From positions 1,798,001-1,862,000 of the forward strand of contig JANUWI010000005.1 of assembly GCA_025504975.1 (NCBI GenBank): DNA of 64,000 nt. The letters run 5' to 3'. The stretch is from Plenodomus lindquistii. Lineage: Eukaryota; Ascomycota; Dothideomycetes; Pleosporales; Leptosphaeriaceae. Made by a program: the position numbers and the translations under genes. The notes beneath the pieces are model-generated. The model saw only the letters and a list, made by a program, of their open reading frames with translations. It was not told the origin of the DNA and did no database searches. Shown in pieces: positions 45,567 to 56,866 of the stretch (position 1 is the first letter of the stretch; each line of letters opens with the position of its first letter).

Positions 45567-46408
45567 CACGCCTTCTTGAGAATGTTGTTGAAAATGAACA
45601 GGCAGTCAGAATGGTGCGCAAGATGGGAGTGACTGTCTCATCATTTGAAGCAAGGTGGCTAAGTCATGAGGTTGAAAAGAGTTGAGATTTCCGATCATTC
45701 ACCATTTGAGGCCAGTGGACCAATGAGGTACAGAAGAAAGTCTCGTGTTGGAAAGACCATGATCTCGGCAAGACAATAGGGAGGCTATACAAGACGCCTG
45801 ACCAAGTAATACGGGAGAAGCAAGCCCTATGTTGCACCAGCCAGGGCTTGCACCTCGAATTGGACAGATGTGTAACATCGCCGGAGGCTGGATCCGAGAA
45901 GGTCTCGCCGATCACACTCGTGCAGGAACACGCCGAGATGAGATTCCAGATACTTTGTCTCGATCGCTTCTGGTCTGCGCAACTGATGAGGGAGTTGTAT
46001 GATGGGTGGATGATTGCTCAGCAAATCTCCCGTTCTCAAAAGTCGAGCTTTTCGACCTGTATCCAAACCAAAACGCTTCTATACACTTGGCTCAATCCTG
46101 AGCTGACTTTGCTCTGTTTCTCCCGTCTGCCAGCCACTGTAACGTAGCCACAGCAACCATTTACCGCTCTTGGTCTCTCAAGCGAGGGTGACTCATAAAC
46201 GTGGGCAGGCCGTACGGAATGGCAGAGGACAAACAGAATCTCATCGGAAGACTGCATCTCTCCAGGCCCCGCATAACTTCAATCCCGTTCTCGGACTTTC
46301 CTGAATACAGCATGTCATTCGATCCCTTCAGATAGTTGTATCGTATCCTTCTCGTTCCAACGCAAAACTCAAGTTACAAACGACCCATCGAATGTCTGAT
46401 TGGGAATA
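45567..46408. other. Intergenic; possible missing first exon
   Basis: The region between the Cys-rich ORF and the F-box gene (both minus). ORFs of 73-99 codons are present without recognisable domains. It is the place to look for a signal-peptide exon of the Cys-rich gene. Confidence 0.5.
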
Positions 46409-47815
46409 TTACAGAGTGTGCAGACTATTTATCGTAAATTCGAAGCCGACCTCGAGGAACATCAGCGACCGTCCATCCGCAGATTCGTGCACGAGCAAGT
46501 CTAGTACTCTTGCAGAATCCCGTACACTGAGGATGCCCAGATTGGAGTCGTCGGTCCGCTCCCAGCCGCTCACATTAACGACCTTGATCTCCGGACACCA
46601 AGTACCCTTCAACCGAGCCAAATCTCGGACGTAGTCCTGTTCCAATTCCTCAAAATGACAGAATTGTAGGTTCAATGTTTCCAATGATAGCGGAAGGTCG
46701 CGGACTTTGAGAAGCTTCTCAAACTCAATGGTCATGTGCTTGAGTCTCTCGAATCTACGAAGAGAAGGAAAGACTAGTACAGAGTCCTCCAGAGGCTCGC
46801 CGCTATCCTGTATTTCCTCACGGAGTTCTGGGTCATTGAGGTCATAGTAATGGTGGAAATCCAGGTGAAGTGTCTCCAAGATTTGGCTATGTGTCAGGAG
46901 CAAAGCTTCGATAAGTTCTCGTGGCGTGACCAGCGGGTCGTACGCAACATCGAAATTCCATACCGAACGCTTCATGTCAGTGGCGATGAACTTGAAGACG
47001 CTCAGACGAGGACAAGCATCCAGTAGTTGCCGTATTGAAGCTAATGGCCTCATGCTCCAGTACAGCTCAGCGGTCTTTGGTGTAACAATATTGATTGCGC
47101 GTGGCCCCTCTGGGACATCTCGAACATCGTTCTCGGTCGAGAATCTCTCGAATGGAAGATGTCGTAAGAGGGGGGTGTACTCGTCTATATCGACTGGGCC
47201 GTCTTCGTATTGCTTGTGGCTGAGGAGTCTACGTCAGCCAACTTTTACTACAGACTTTTAACCTGTTCCACATAGAGGTACCTACAAGTGGAACGTCCTT
47301 AGCTTTGGCAAGAACGGAGCCTTGACACGCAATTCGTGTATACGGCGCAACAATGCACGAGGTTGCTCGATTTGTGCCGTAAAGTGAATGTGCTCTAGAT
47401 TTGGCAGCCTGGCCAGAACCTGTATCGCGAACGGATGGTAGCAAAACTCGGGCTCAAGTTCAAGAGGCTGACCAAATATCAAAGCTGCAATGTCCATGAA
47501 CACAGTGTCATGCTCGAGCGCGGGCCAGTCATAACGCACACCGAGGTCGTTGATTAAAGCAAGCTCTCGCGTATTCTTAGCCAAAGATGGATGTTGTATC
47601 AGAGTTCTGAGGAACAACTTAAGAGGTCCCAAGGGTTCGGCCACCGGTTCTGGTACTCGAACGCACGTGTAGAGAGCGGGCAACGCCACGTCAGAATACC
47701 TGCGCGAAGTAAGACATGTACTAAGTAGTGCTCTGACATCGGTCTGATGACCTGTTGTAAGATGCGAAACGATGTTCAGAAGCAGTTCGGTGGAGAGGTT
47801 GGCGATGTTAGTCAT
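46409..47815 (-). CDS. F-box protein with leucine-rich-like C-terminus
   Basis: Exons complement(47815..47286, 47228..46409), 449 aa. The F-box is at the extreme N-terminus: MTNIANLSTELLLNIVSHL, then RALLSTCLTSRRYSDVALPALY. The rest has irregular Leu-rich segments (LPNLEHIHF, LPLSLETLNLQFCHFEEL, CPEIKVVNVSG) suggestive of degenerate leucine-rich repeats used for substrate capture. Pezizomycotina carry many such lineage-specific F-box genes that plug into SCF ubiquitin ligases via Skp1. The ATG at 47815 places the F-box as usual; an in-frame ATG at 47875 would add 20 residues. Confidence 0.85.
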
Positions 47816-48868
47816 TGCTTCTTGTGGATGCTGGCAGGGTGTGAAGACGAGAGGTGTGGCCGTTCTGAGCAGCAAAACTGTCGGCCTTTGAATTGGTGGA
47901 ATGCCTCCTGATCACCGATTTCCATTTTCATCTGACGTACGAACTAGCTCTATGGATAAAACGGAACGGGACGTAGGCGACAGGTTCAGGCTCCAAGTCA
48001 CCGGTCAGCAGTACTGTTACAAGTCTTCCCCAAAGAGCAGCCGCGGTTGAACAAGAAGTTGTGGATGTACGTACAGGCACGTTGACACGATACGTGATTG
48101 CGTGCGCTGAAGTAGTACGTTTTGAGTGATGCTGATGTAGAGATCGTAGTCAAAAGGACCTCAGGATCTACCCCACAACAGCCTGAACTACGCTAACGCA
48201 TGCACGTGACCGTTCAAGGGATAGGCACCCGCGACCCAGGAGTCTGGACATCCCACATCGCCAACACCAAAACCGCGACCAACACAATTCCACTATTCAC
48301 GGCCGAGAAAACTCAACGTCTCCGAAAGATCCGAGCCTGCACCGGTGCAGATTGTTCCTTGCCGTTCGATTCGCAATGTGGCACGCGCTCAGAGCTGTAC
48401 AAATCATCTGATTCTGTTCGGGCCTTAGTCTCGTTTGGCCCAATGTGGCAATGATCATGCCACTTTTGCGACTTCTAACCTTTACCAACCGCGAGTTCCC
48501 CAGGGTTTTCTTTCCGAGTGGGTAATGGGCACGTGGCGTTCTTATGAGGGATTTTGGAGGTGGGAAAGGGTATATGGATGGGTGTCGGACGTGTTGCTTT
48601 GCAGGCTGACTCTTTCTTTCCTTCCATCTATCCACTTTTTTCGTCAAAATCCTGCGTCCTTCACACTCGTCTACTTTCCTTGGCGCACTGGTATCTCGGC
48701 GCACCTCGAGTCTTCCTCCCTGTCTATCACTATTTTCCTCCTCTCGATTGCCCTAGAAGCAACCGACGTGCCCGGTCTGCCACACCAGTATCTGCGCTGC
48801 CCGGCTATTCATCGAACGAGACCGTCTTCATAGGAAGGAAAGTCGGCCGGAACAATTTCCAACCCAAT
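47816..48868. other. Intergenic; C/T-rich leader before the 79-aa gene
   Basis: About 1.05 kb between a minus-strand and a plus-strand gene, so two promoters. Around 48590-48760 the plus strand is pyrimidine-rich, typical of a fungal leader. The reading frame of the next gene remains open upstream to 48554 but with unlikely composition. Confidence 0.5.
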
Positions 48869-49108
48869 ATGTTGATTACCCGCGGTTTCTCTCTCACAAA
48901 TTTCGTCATTGGCTCATCAGCCCTCTGCTTTCAAGTGTTTGTTCTGTATCCATGGCACGAACAGCTGGACGCCGAGTTCAAGACACTACGGAAAGAGCAT
49001 GCACGACTTCTCGAGGATACGAACCAGAAGCATCAGACTGAATTGAACGGCATCCGCGAAGAATTGCGGAAGCTAAATGAGCAGAAGAAGAGTGGGAGAT
49101 TTTTGTGA
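48869..49108 (+). CDS. Small membrane protein with coiled coil, probably mitochondrial
   Basis: 79 aa from ATG 48869: MLITRGFSLTNFVIGSSAL, a hydrophobic segment to about residue 25, YPWHEQLDAEF, then a 45-residue charged coiled coil (KTLRKEHARLLEDTNQKHQ and on). The layout (single N-terminal helix, coiled coil) is common among small fungal inner-membrane proteins. I recall similar YPWHxQLD-type hypothetical proteins in other filamentous fungi but no named function. The long plus-strand frame upstream of this ATG is probably leader. Confidence 0.65.
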   Translation: MLITRGFSLTNFVIGSSALCFQVFVLYPWHEQLDAEFKTLRKEHARLLEDTNQKHQTELNGIREELRKLNEQKKSGRFL

Positions 49109-49493
49109 CTCGTGAGAAGAGACTGTAGCGTCGGGTGAACGGTATTAGAGAGACGAGGATGTCAGCAGACGGGTTGAACGGTGGAGCAAGAGCGGTTGCG
49201 TGGTTGAGAAGATGTGCATTGGAGAGAATGCGGTACACGATGGCACTTGAAATAACACCAAGACTCAGCTGATGGGTCAAACGATGTACCTCTCTGGCAA
49301 CGACAACATCGGAATCGTCGCCAAACCCCATTTTTGGTAGAACCCGCCACCACTCAGCATCCTAATCACATGGCAGCAACACCATGTGTAACATAATCAG
49401 ACTCCAGTTGTAATTTCACTTCCTATACACCACCACGAAAGCAGACCATCCCATCGCTCCCACCCCCCACACACTCTCCAAACCACACACCCC
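49109..49493. other. Convergent 3' UTR region
   Basis: Two convergent gene ends. CA-rich between 49430 and 49510. No gene seen. Confidence 0.6.
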
Positions 49494-50359
49494 CTAACAC
49501 CCCACCCTACTCCCACTAACAACCACATCATCAAACCAAAACGTATTCACATCCCCCCCATAACTCTCCCACCCAAAATTCACCGCCGTAATCTTCGGCC
49601 TCGCCGTGCCCCTCTGCCACTGCCCCGCATTCGGATTCACAACCCCACTCTTCACCGTCAACCCCGCCACCGTCGCATTATTCACCCACGTCTCCAGCGT
49701 CCCATCACTGCCGATATGGTACTCAAAGCACGTCCACGTATTCACGGGCAGCGCAGCAGACGTAGCGATGCCCTGGGGCGAGAGATCGGGCAAAGTGGCG
49801 TCGTCTGTTTCGCGGTTGTACATGAGGATTTTGGATTGGCCGCCTATACGGAGGTGTTTTTTGGAGCCTTGGGAGGCGTCGGGCATGGTGATGAAGGTTA
49901 TGTGGGAGTCGGTTAGGGGTTTAGAACTTTTCCTAAAAAAAAAAAAATGAGAATAACAGTTAGCTTCCAAAGTTTGGTTCTTCTGGTTCGGGTGACTTGT
50001 TTCTGGCTAACTGACTGCTACTTCTTTTTTCTTATCTTCTCTTTTGTGCTTGGCTTTTTTAAGATGGAAATGACTTACAGCCACGTCCGAACATAAACAT
50101 CCCCACTACTAGGCACCTTATGCGTCCCCACAAAAACATGCCCACAGTACCCCCCCGCCCCATCAACACGAATCGAATTCTTCCCCGTATGAGCAGTACT
50201 ACTATCGAGGCTTACTTTGCCGCCCTGAGAGCAATCCGGGGCGTAAATAGGCCAAGCAGTTTGATCCCAGCCGTTTTCAAAGCCCTCAGAGACTTGCGCT
50301 AGGCATGTGGTTGGGAGAAGCGCGAGTGCGAGGAGCGCGGCGGCGAGTTTTTGGGACAT
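49494..50359 (-). CDS. Cip1-like secreted protein (no cellulose-binding module)
   Basis: Exons complement(50359..50079, 49932..49494), 239 aa; the 146-bp intron ends in a 13-A (T on the coding strand) run. A signal peptide (MSQKLAAALLALALLPTTCLA) leads into WDQTAWPIYAPDCSQGG, GYCGHVFVGT, MPDASQG, HLRIGGQS, YNRETDDATLPDLSP and VNFGWESYGGDVNTFWFDD. These match the catalytic-size domain of Trichoderma Cip1, a cellulose-induced secreted protein reported as a glucuronan-lyase-like fold, but the CBM1 of that protein is absent here. It probably acts on plant-cell-wall polysaccharide. The TATA box at 50429-50436 fits strong inducible expression. Codon use is C-rich in the 3' exon. Confidence 0.9.
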
Positions 50360-50428
50360 GTTGGTTCTTGTTCTGGGTGTTGGTTGGTGGAGAGCTGTGG
50401 GTGTGGGTGTGGGTGTGGAGTGGTAGAC

Positions 50429-50436
50429 TTTATATA
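50429..50436 (-). promoter_or_regulatory. TATA box of the Cip1-like gene
   Basis: TATATAAA on the minus strand, about 70-78 bp before the ATG at 50359, the expected place for a highly regulated secreted-enzyme gene. Confidence 0.55.
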
Positions 50437-50918
50437 GATGAACAGTTCAGACGTCGTGTATATTAACAAGCTTTTCTCGCGTCATTGCGCTACTACATAG
50501 TACATATGATTGCAAGCTTGATTCTCCACAATTACGCTTTGTTGGATGCTTTGTACGTCGTCCTGGGACGTCGGCTCATATATCCAGAGTGGATAAATGA
50601 AGTGAGGTTTAAATCCTAGCTTATTGATCGGTTAAGTGGTTCCATGTATATTGCTTTCTGCCTTCTATCGTGTGGAATGCGGGAATTGAGAACGAGCACA
50701 TGATGGGGTCTTGGAGGGGGTGGCAACGATGCTTAATCAAAGGCTTGATTGGGATACATAGGCTGGGCGTGAATAGAGGAGCTGATGGCGGGTTGTGGAA
50801 AGCGGAAGACAGATGAATGACCCACCGAAACCGTAAGACTACATGTTTGCATTTGATTTTCTGAGTTTGCTATTTGAGGCAAAATATCTATGCTCGTCCT
50901 ACTTTCACCGTCCATCTC
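50437..50918. other. Intergenic, no gene seen
   Basis: Upstream region of the Cip1-like gene and 3' flank of the next minus-strand gene. Any inducer-binding sites would be here; I cannot assign them by eye. Confidence 0.6.
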
Positions 50919-52915
50919 TTAGCTTCGCTGCAATGGCACCGACTCTTCCGCGGGCACATTTGATAACTCGACAAGTACGTTACAGACACCATCCGCCCAA
51001 ACCGCAAACGCCTTTTCGCGCAAGACCTGGTACCAATCCTGTTCCGTCTCGATGACATTCCACCCAGTAGGCCCGATCGTCTTTACGATGTAATCAGTAG
51101 ACAGGCTGTCAAATGCGTCCTCGCCTGTGTTGCCCATGGCAATATCGTGATGAGTTGGACTCGTCTTCGAATGTAAAAGTGGGCCTTGCATGCCTAGAGT
51201 AACGTTCGGATCTAATGCAGAAGCGGTATCATGTGGTGTCGACATTTCTCTCGCTGGCCGTTGGACATGGTCTTGAGCAACCAAACCATCTGATTTCGTA
51301 GGATCGGCCGGACTGACCTCAGATTGTAACGCATTGGCAGCGGCCGCAAGTCCCCGTAGACTATTGCCGCCAACATCAGTCCCATGAGACAAAGGCCGCC
51401 GTCGAAGCTCGGGATGCCGAGCTTTGGCCTGTAAGAGAAGACCGTGAACTTCTTTCTGAAAGTCTTTCCAATCGTAGAATGTCAGATGAGCTGGGTGCTG
51501 GGCAGAGATGCGCCTCTCGTCGAGTTTTACGGCTGCTTTGCCGTCGCGAGATGCTGATACGAGGAAGATGTTTATGTGGGAAAGATGGGGTTCGACTGAG
51601 CATGCTGGAGGAAGCTGAGCACAGTCATATCAGTAAACGTGCGCGTAGAAGTCAATGGCAATATCAGACTGACCTGCGCGTGAGTTACCCAACGGGAAGC
51701 GGTCTTATTTGCAGCCATCTCCCGAACAAATTGAGGAGCGACCCCATCGTGCATCGGAGAGTGTACGGCAACTGTCGGTGACGACGGTGAGGTCGGCTGC
51801 GAGTGCTGGAGATGTTGAGCCATCTTTGGGTCAAAAGGCAAACGTGCCTGCTCGCAATCATGCCCAACAGCCTCCGCGCTTCCTTCTTTACCCTTCTTTG
51901 TGCCCCCTTTCCTCGTCTCAATTGCGTACTGGCGTTGTCGCTCATTCGTGACCATGCGTCTCATCAGGGGCGTGACAAGACTGATGATCTTGTTGCCATC
52001 CCTTGGCCAAGTGAGTCGACCCTCTGGGTTGATTACCTTATCTTCTCCCAGTGCACGAGCCGCCTCGATGGCCTCCCTCTCGCCTGGTTTTGCGACATGT
52101 TCACCGAAGAACTGCTCGCCAGCTTTGTCGTTCAAAAAGTCTCGAACACAATTAAAGAGTCGCAGTTTGACCATGTCTGTATCTCCCTTTCCTCGATTGC
52201 CCACACAACTCTGTCTCTCTGGGTGAGTTGTGTCCAGCATGTAGGCTTTGGCTTGTGCTTGGAGTTGTAGGAAGTCCTCTGGACTAAGCTGGAGAGACAT
52301 GAAGAGTTTCGACATGGGCGGCCGTGTATATTTGCGGGATGACCGTTCGGAGGAGCGACGGAAGAGGGCAGCGGCAGAATGAACTCCTGCAGCACGGGCG
52401 TCGTTTAGTAAGGTTTCGTTCGATGGTGGTGCACTGGTGTTGTCAATATCGATATGCCCACTGTAATCGACTGCCTGAAGTTGTGGATCTGTAGGCACAT
52501 GGATTCGTCGACGTTTACTACCTGAGATCTCTTCTATTATAGCAGTCTCATGAGGTGCAGAGTTGGACGCTCTCTTCCTCTTCCCACCATCATGACTTGG
52601 GATGCTTGGCCCAGCGTGACCAGGCATTTCTTCAGCTTGTGTGGCTTGCCCAGTAGCGGCTGAGGATACAGCTTCTAGCAGGTTCGCGAGGTTTTGACTG
52701 CCCTCGTATGTATGTTCCATCGACATTTGATGGGCGATGGGTTCAGTGTACATGGGCGAGTGGGTCGGTTCGTGCGGCGATGTGACAGTAGCAGAAACAG
52801 GAAGATGATATTCGCCTTCTTCAGGCGTGAACCGGGACTGTACAGCGTTTGTACTGTTGGTGGCATTGCTGCACTGGTTGGGTGGCATCTGGTAGTAGGG
52901 TGCGTTTGCCGACAT
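50919..52915 (-). CDS. Hypothetical nuclear-type protein, conserved-looking
   Basis: Exons complement(52915..51674, 51614..50919), 645 aa; the 59-bp intron is in phase 0. The first 190 residues are disordered with KRKR and SKRRRIHVP nuclear-localisation-like clusters. Two folded-looking segments follow: about 215-330 (FMSLQLSPEDFLQLQAQAKAYMLD...RLFNCVRDFLND) and about 395-480, with ASRWVTHAQ at the intron, LSHINIFLVSASRDG and HLTFYDWKDFQKEVHGLL. The last 80 residues include DYIVKTIGPTGWNVIETEQDWYQVL. I do not recognise the family or a function. An in-frame ATG at 52963 would add 16 residues. The layout suggests a chromatin or transcription-associated factor, but that is a guess. Confidence 0.75.
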
Positions 52916-53763
52916 TGTGGCTCGGCTGCCACGCGCTCGGACGGGACGGATGGTACTGAACAAACTGGGCCAGCCGTTAAAGAATGAGCTGCTGATACTT
53001 TGATGTAAGTGACTGAATCAAGACGACGATGTTGCGAGTGCGCGGTCAATTTGGATCAAAGCAAGCAGGTCCGAAGGGACTCGATGCACCAAGGTCGAGA
53101 CCTGTGTCCAAGGTCTTTTGTATGCAGTCTGCCACACCGTTTGGTTTGATCTCGAGGTGATACATGGTTTGGTTTGCGCGCGGAGATTGGGTCTGAGTTT
53201 GTTCTTGAGAAGATCGCATTGTTTGATCGAAAATCAGGCATGGTACATGGCATGGCCCGCGTGAGGGGAGGGGAAGTATTCGATTCCGTTTGATCATTGA
53301 CGACGACGGGAAACATAGACCGACAAGTTGCGCACCTGATGTGGAGTGCTGGCGCTTGCTGTCAATTGGTTTGTCGTTCGAGAGCGTCAGACAATAGACA
53401 GCGGCCGGCCAGCGAGCCTGGGAGAAGTTGCAACGGTGTGGTTTGTGTTGTTTGCATCTCCGAGTGACGCGGGAGCATGTGACCAGTTTTGCACAGCGGA
53501 TTACATAATCAGCTCAATCTGGCTTGCCCCATACGAGTCAAGATACGACAGGAATCGCTCAGGAGTCTATTGCAAGTGTGTTGCTTCGAGTGATGTTCAT
53601 TCAGCAACCGGTAGGTAGAAGTCATGCCTTGCTGAACACAGATCTAATCGTTCGCTCTGCGCTTTGCAGCTATGGTCTTACCATGCATTGCATCACCAAC
53701 ACACAACGCCCCTGAATGCAAAGGCACATTTGTAGCAGAACAACAAACGCTCACATGAGGATA
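52916..53763. other. Intergenic, no gene seen
   Basis: About 850 bp between two minus-strand genes. ORFs of 83-90 codons exist but show no domain. It contains the promoter of the nuclear-type gene. Confidence 0.6.
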
Positions 53764-55038
53764 CTAGAAATCATCTCCTTCACGCCATTCTCGTCCCGCC
53801 TCGAGAGCTCTATTCCTCGGATCCTTGCCCCTCTTTTCCGCATCCGACATCAATTTACCCACCATCGGCCTCAGGCGTTCAATTATGCTTTCCAGCTCTA
53901 CATCTTTTCCTTCCTCGGGTTCTTCAGGCACCTCGTCATGAGGGTCTTCGCCAAAATTCTTTTTCTCCTCATCTGACAGGCTTGACCATAAGTCGTATTG
54001 CTTCTTCTTTTCCTTCCAATCTCGAAGATCACCTTCGCGATCGCCAAGCTCGTCCCTCAGTGCGACAAAGTCTGCAAAAGCTTCCTCGCCGCCGTAACAC
54101 ATGCCGTATTGATCGCAGAAGCAGAGATGCTCTTTAGGGCAATAAACATTCTGGCCGGTGAAGACAAATTGCCATACGTACTCCCACATACGGCCACTCA
54201 GGCGGTCGGGTAGTCTGCTGTTGAATACCCAGTCTCTGTACCATATGTATTGAGCGTACGGTATTGCTTGGATGCGATCGCGTGAGAGGGCGAATTGTGC
54301 GCAGCATGGGTTCGCAAGTACTGTTGGCACTTTGTCCAAAGGGAACAGCTCGCTCCATGATTTGGCGATAAGATGCTCCTCTTCTTTGGCCGGATTTTTT
54401 ACAGTTTTGCTGGGATTGATCCAGTCTGGACAACCGGGATTCCAGCTGCATCGCATATTGACGAAGCCCTCTCTCCAAACACGCTGCCGACTAAGTCGAG
54501 TGATCATCTTATAGGCATCTCGGTCCAACAGTCCCTCATTGTGCCATGCTATCTGGTGCGCGTGCATAAAAATAGTGACATCCGGGAGGTTGTCGTAATT
54601 GTCAATGATCCATGATAGATAGACCATGACTTCGTGTCCCTTGTTCTTGGGCGCATGCATGGGTGCATTTGGATCATCCGCAACATAGGCTGCGATTGGC
54701 TGATCAGGCATCTTTTCCGCAATCCAATCTGTATTCTCTTCTCTAGTCTTCGCGATAACCAGCATAGATGTGTAGTTGTGGCCTTTCGGCATTGGCGTGC
54801 CTGGCTTGAACACAGGCCGTGGGTTCCAGTTGGCATATTCGGGGTCTTTTGCGGCGCTGGCTGGTGCTCCTCCGCTGCCCTGTGTCGTCTGCGCACCCTC
54901 GCCGCCATGGTCTCCAAATACAACGTGTTGTGGCAATCGCTGCCATGATGCGCGCGATTCTGTGCTGGTGAAGAGGAAGAAGACGGTGATTGCGGCGACG
55001 GCGACGGCCAGGATCGGTACAAAGCTCCGTCTGGGCAT
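53764..55038 (-). CDS. DUF3431 family type II membrane protein
   Basis: Single exon, 424 aa from ATG 55038 (MPRRSFVPILAVAVAAITVFFLFTST); an in-frame ATG at 55056 adds six residues. The N-terminal signal anchor is followed by a 40-residue stem. The domain has YTSMLVIAKTREENTDWIAE, AAYVADDP, GHEVMVYLSWIIDNYDNLPDVTIFMHAHQIAWHNEG, PCCAQFALSRDRI and YCPKEHLCFCDQYGMCYGG, a pattern I know as DUF3431. The family is widespread in fungi and probably Golgi or secreted-side; it looks glycosyltransferase-like but no reaction is established. The C-terminus is charged and Glu-rich. Confidence 0.9.
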   Translation of the reverse strand: MPRRSFVPILAVAVAAITVFFLFTSTESRASWQRLPQHVVFGDHGGEGAQTTQGSGGAPASAAKDPEYANWNPRPVFKPGTPMPKGHNYTSMLVIAKTREENTDWIAEKMPDQPIAAYVADDPNAPMHAPKNKGHEVMVYLSWIIDNYDNLPDVTIFMHAHQIAWHNEGLLDRDAYKMITRLSRQRVWREGFVNMRCSWNPGCPDWINPSKTVKNPAKEEEHLIAKSWSELFPLDKVPTVLANPCCAQFALSRDRIQAIPYAQYIWYRDWVFNSRLPDRLSGRMWEYVWQFVFTGQNVYCPKEHLCFCDQYGMCYGGEEAFADFVALRDELGDREGDLRDWKEKKKQYDLWSSLSDEEKKNFGEDPHDEVPEEPEEGKDVELESIIERLRPMVGKLMSDAEKRGKDPRNRALEAGREWREGDDF

Positions 55039-56866
55039 GCTGTGAGACGAGCACAACTGAGCGCGAGGCGAGAGTGGACGGCCTCAGGTCCGAGGATTTA
55101 AGGAATGAAGAAGATGGCAAGATATTTGGATTAGTCTGCCCTTGTCAGTTGAATCGCGAGCTCGGAGGCATTTCGCTCACAGTGGAGTCGCCGCGTGGCG
55201 GCGACGCGCAATGATCAGTCACAGTAAGAGAATCGTCGCAGTAAGAGGAGACAGGGGGAGATGCTACGGAGACATGAGGCCCAAAAGACCAGATAGACGG
55301 GTTTGATGGGAACCAGGGGGACGACACAGGAGAATGCACGCAGTACAAAAGTCGCACCTGCAACCCCTTCGGGGGCGCCGCCATTGCGCCTTCTTTGGCG
55401 TGGGCTGAAGATCAAGCAGATCCCCCAAAGAATAGCTCTGGGGGAATGTTCTAGCCCTGAAGCGTACCTTGCAGGCCTTAGCGCCACCACACAATTCTAC
55501 CTGATACTTGTAGAGATAGAAATGGCCGCTTGCAGCACATGGGATCACACCGACCTCGAGTTTAGCTGATACACCAGCCTGGGATGAAATCAGGATCAAG
55601 CAGTAGGCTCTAGTCAAGATGCTTCATTGCTCTCATCTATTCAAGTCTATGCCTAAGGCTAGATCAGGGCTACCCTATTGTGTTAGTTGTTGTTGGCGAC
55701 TATGATCAAGAGGCTGGCTGAAGACAACCGAGGCCACATCTCACGCTTGGCATACGCCATCTGAGCGTGTAGTACAGTGACATGCAGCGCATTCTGGCGT
55801 ATAAATTTGATAAACCCGCTGCAAAAGTTCACAGTGCATTCACGAGACACTCGCCTGCAAAATCGCTTTGCAGTCGCAACCGGTTGTTGGAAGTATTCAG
55901 TAGAAACTTGACGAGTTTGTTGGCAAGCGGTTCCTCTGCTCACGATAGCAAACCTTTTACTCATCCCAAGGATAGTTCGCGAATGCGATCAACATTGTGC
56001 TGATAATCAGTGTCGAGGGCGTGCCTCACGAAAGAGGAAGTAACACAAACGAAAAGTTGGGAGCACGCACCTCTACCTGTGCCTTGCCATCACCACCCAC
56101 ACGCACACACCCAACAAACCCGCTTATGACGAGGCAAATGCGAGGTCGTTAAATATGCTTGTCACGGGTGCTGGTTAGACAGATGGCACATGTTCTCCAT
56201 ACTGGAGCTGTTCAGTTGCAGCTTCCTGTCAACGAGTGCGCTTGCTGCCGCGTGCGCCTTGTCTTGATTATGCGAATGAGCGAATTAAACGTAGAGGCTG
56301 GTCAACATAGATATATGCTTTGATAGTCGACGTCGATTATTGCAAGCCCATTGTGTATTATCTGGATCGTGGGCTGCTGGTGACATGGTCGCGGACATGG
56401 TGGATGAATTTGAGAGTATTTAGACAGTGCGGGTGATGCGGAAGTTGGTGTGATGTGATTACTGGACGTCCAGGTTGCATCGAGAGGGCAGAAGATAGAA
56501 GTACAATTTGGTGCCGAGGAAGATGTTCAAGATGACTGAAGCTCCCGAGGGCTATAGCTGTGGCCCTGAAAGCCTTTACCGAAGTGCTGAAACCGTTTCT
56601 CCAAGGAAAATTACCGAGCCGAAGAAGGCTAGGAAGACGTCGGACTGCAAGTTGGGCAGACTATCGAAGAGTGCTACCTTGCGCTGCTGACGAAGAACTT
56701 TTGTCGACCTATCCCCTATGTGTATGCGAGAGTGAAAGCCGAATTAAACCGAACCCAGTGTAGTAGCCATAGGATTACAGAGATGGGGAGAGAGGTATCA
56801 GACCGAGGAAGATATCGTCACGCGAACCCTAGTAGCGTTTGGGTTCTGGCAGGGTCAGCTGGGGAG
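55039..56866. other. Large gene-poor region; one weak Cys-rich candidate
   Basis: About 1.83 kb. A minus-strand frame (55264-55617) contains Cys-rich stretches, an AAG|GTACGC splice-donor-like site at about 55469 and a CAG acceptor upstream; it could be a small secreted gene but no start exon is secure. The rest is AT-rich with short ORFs. Confidence 0.4.
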
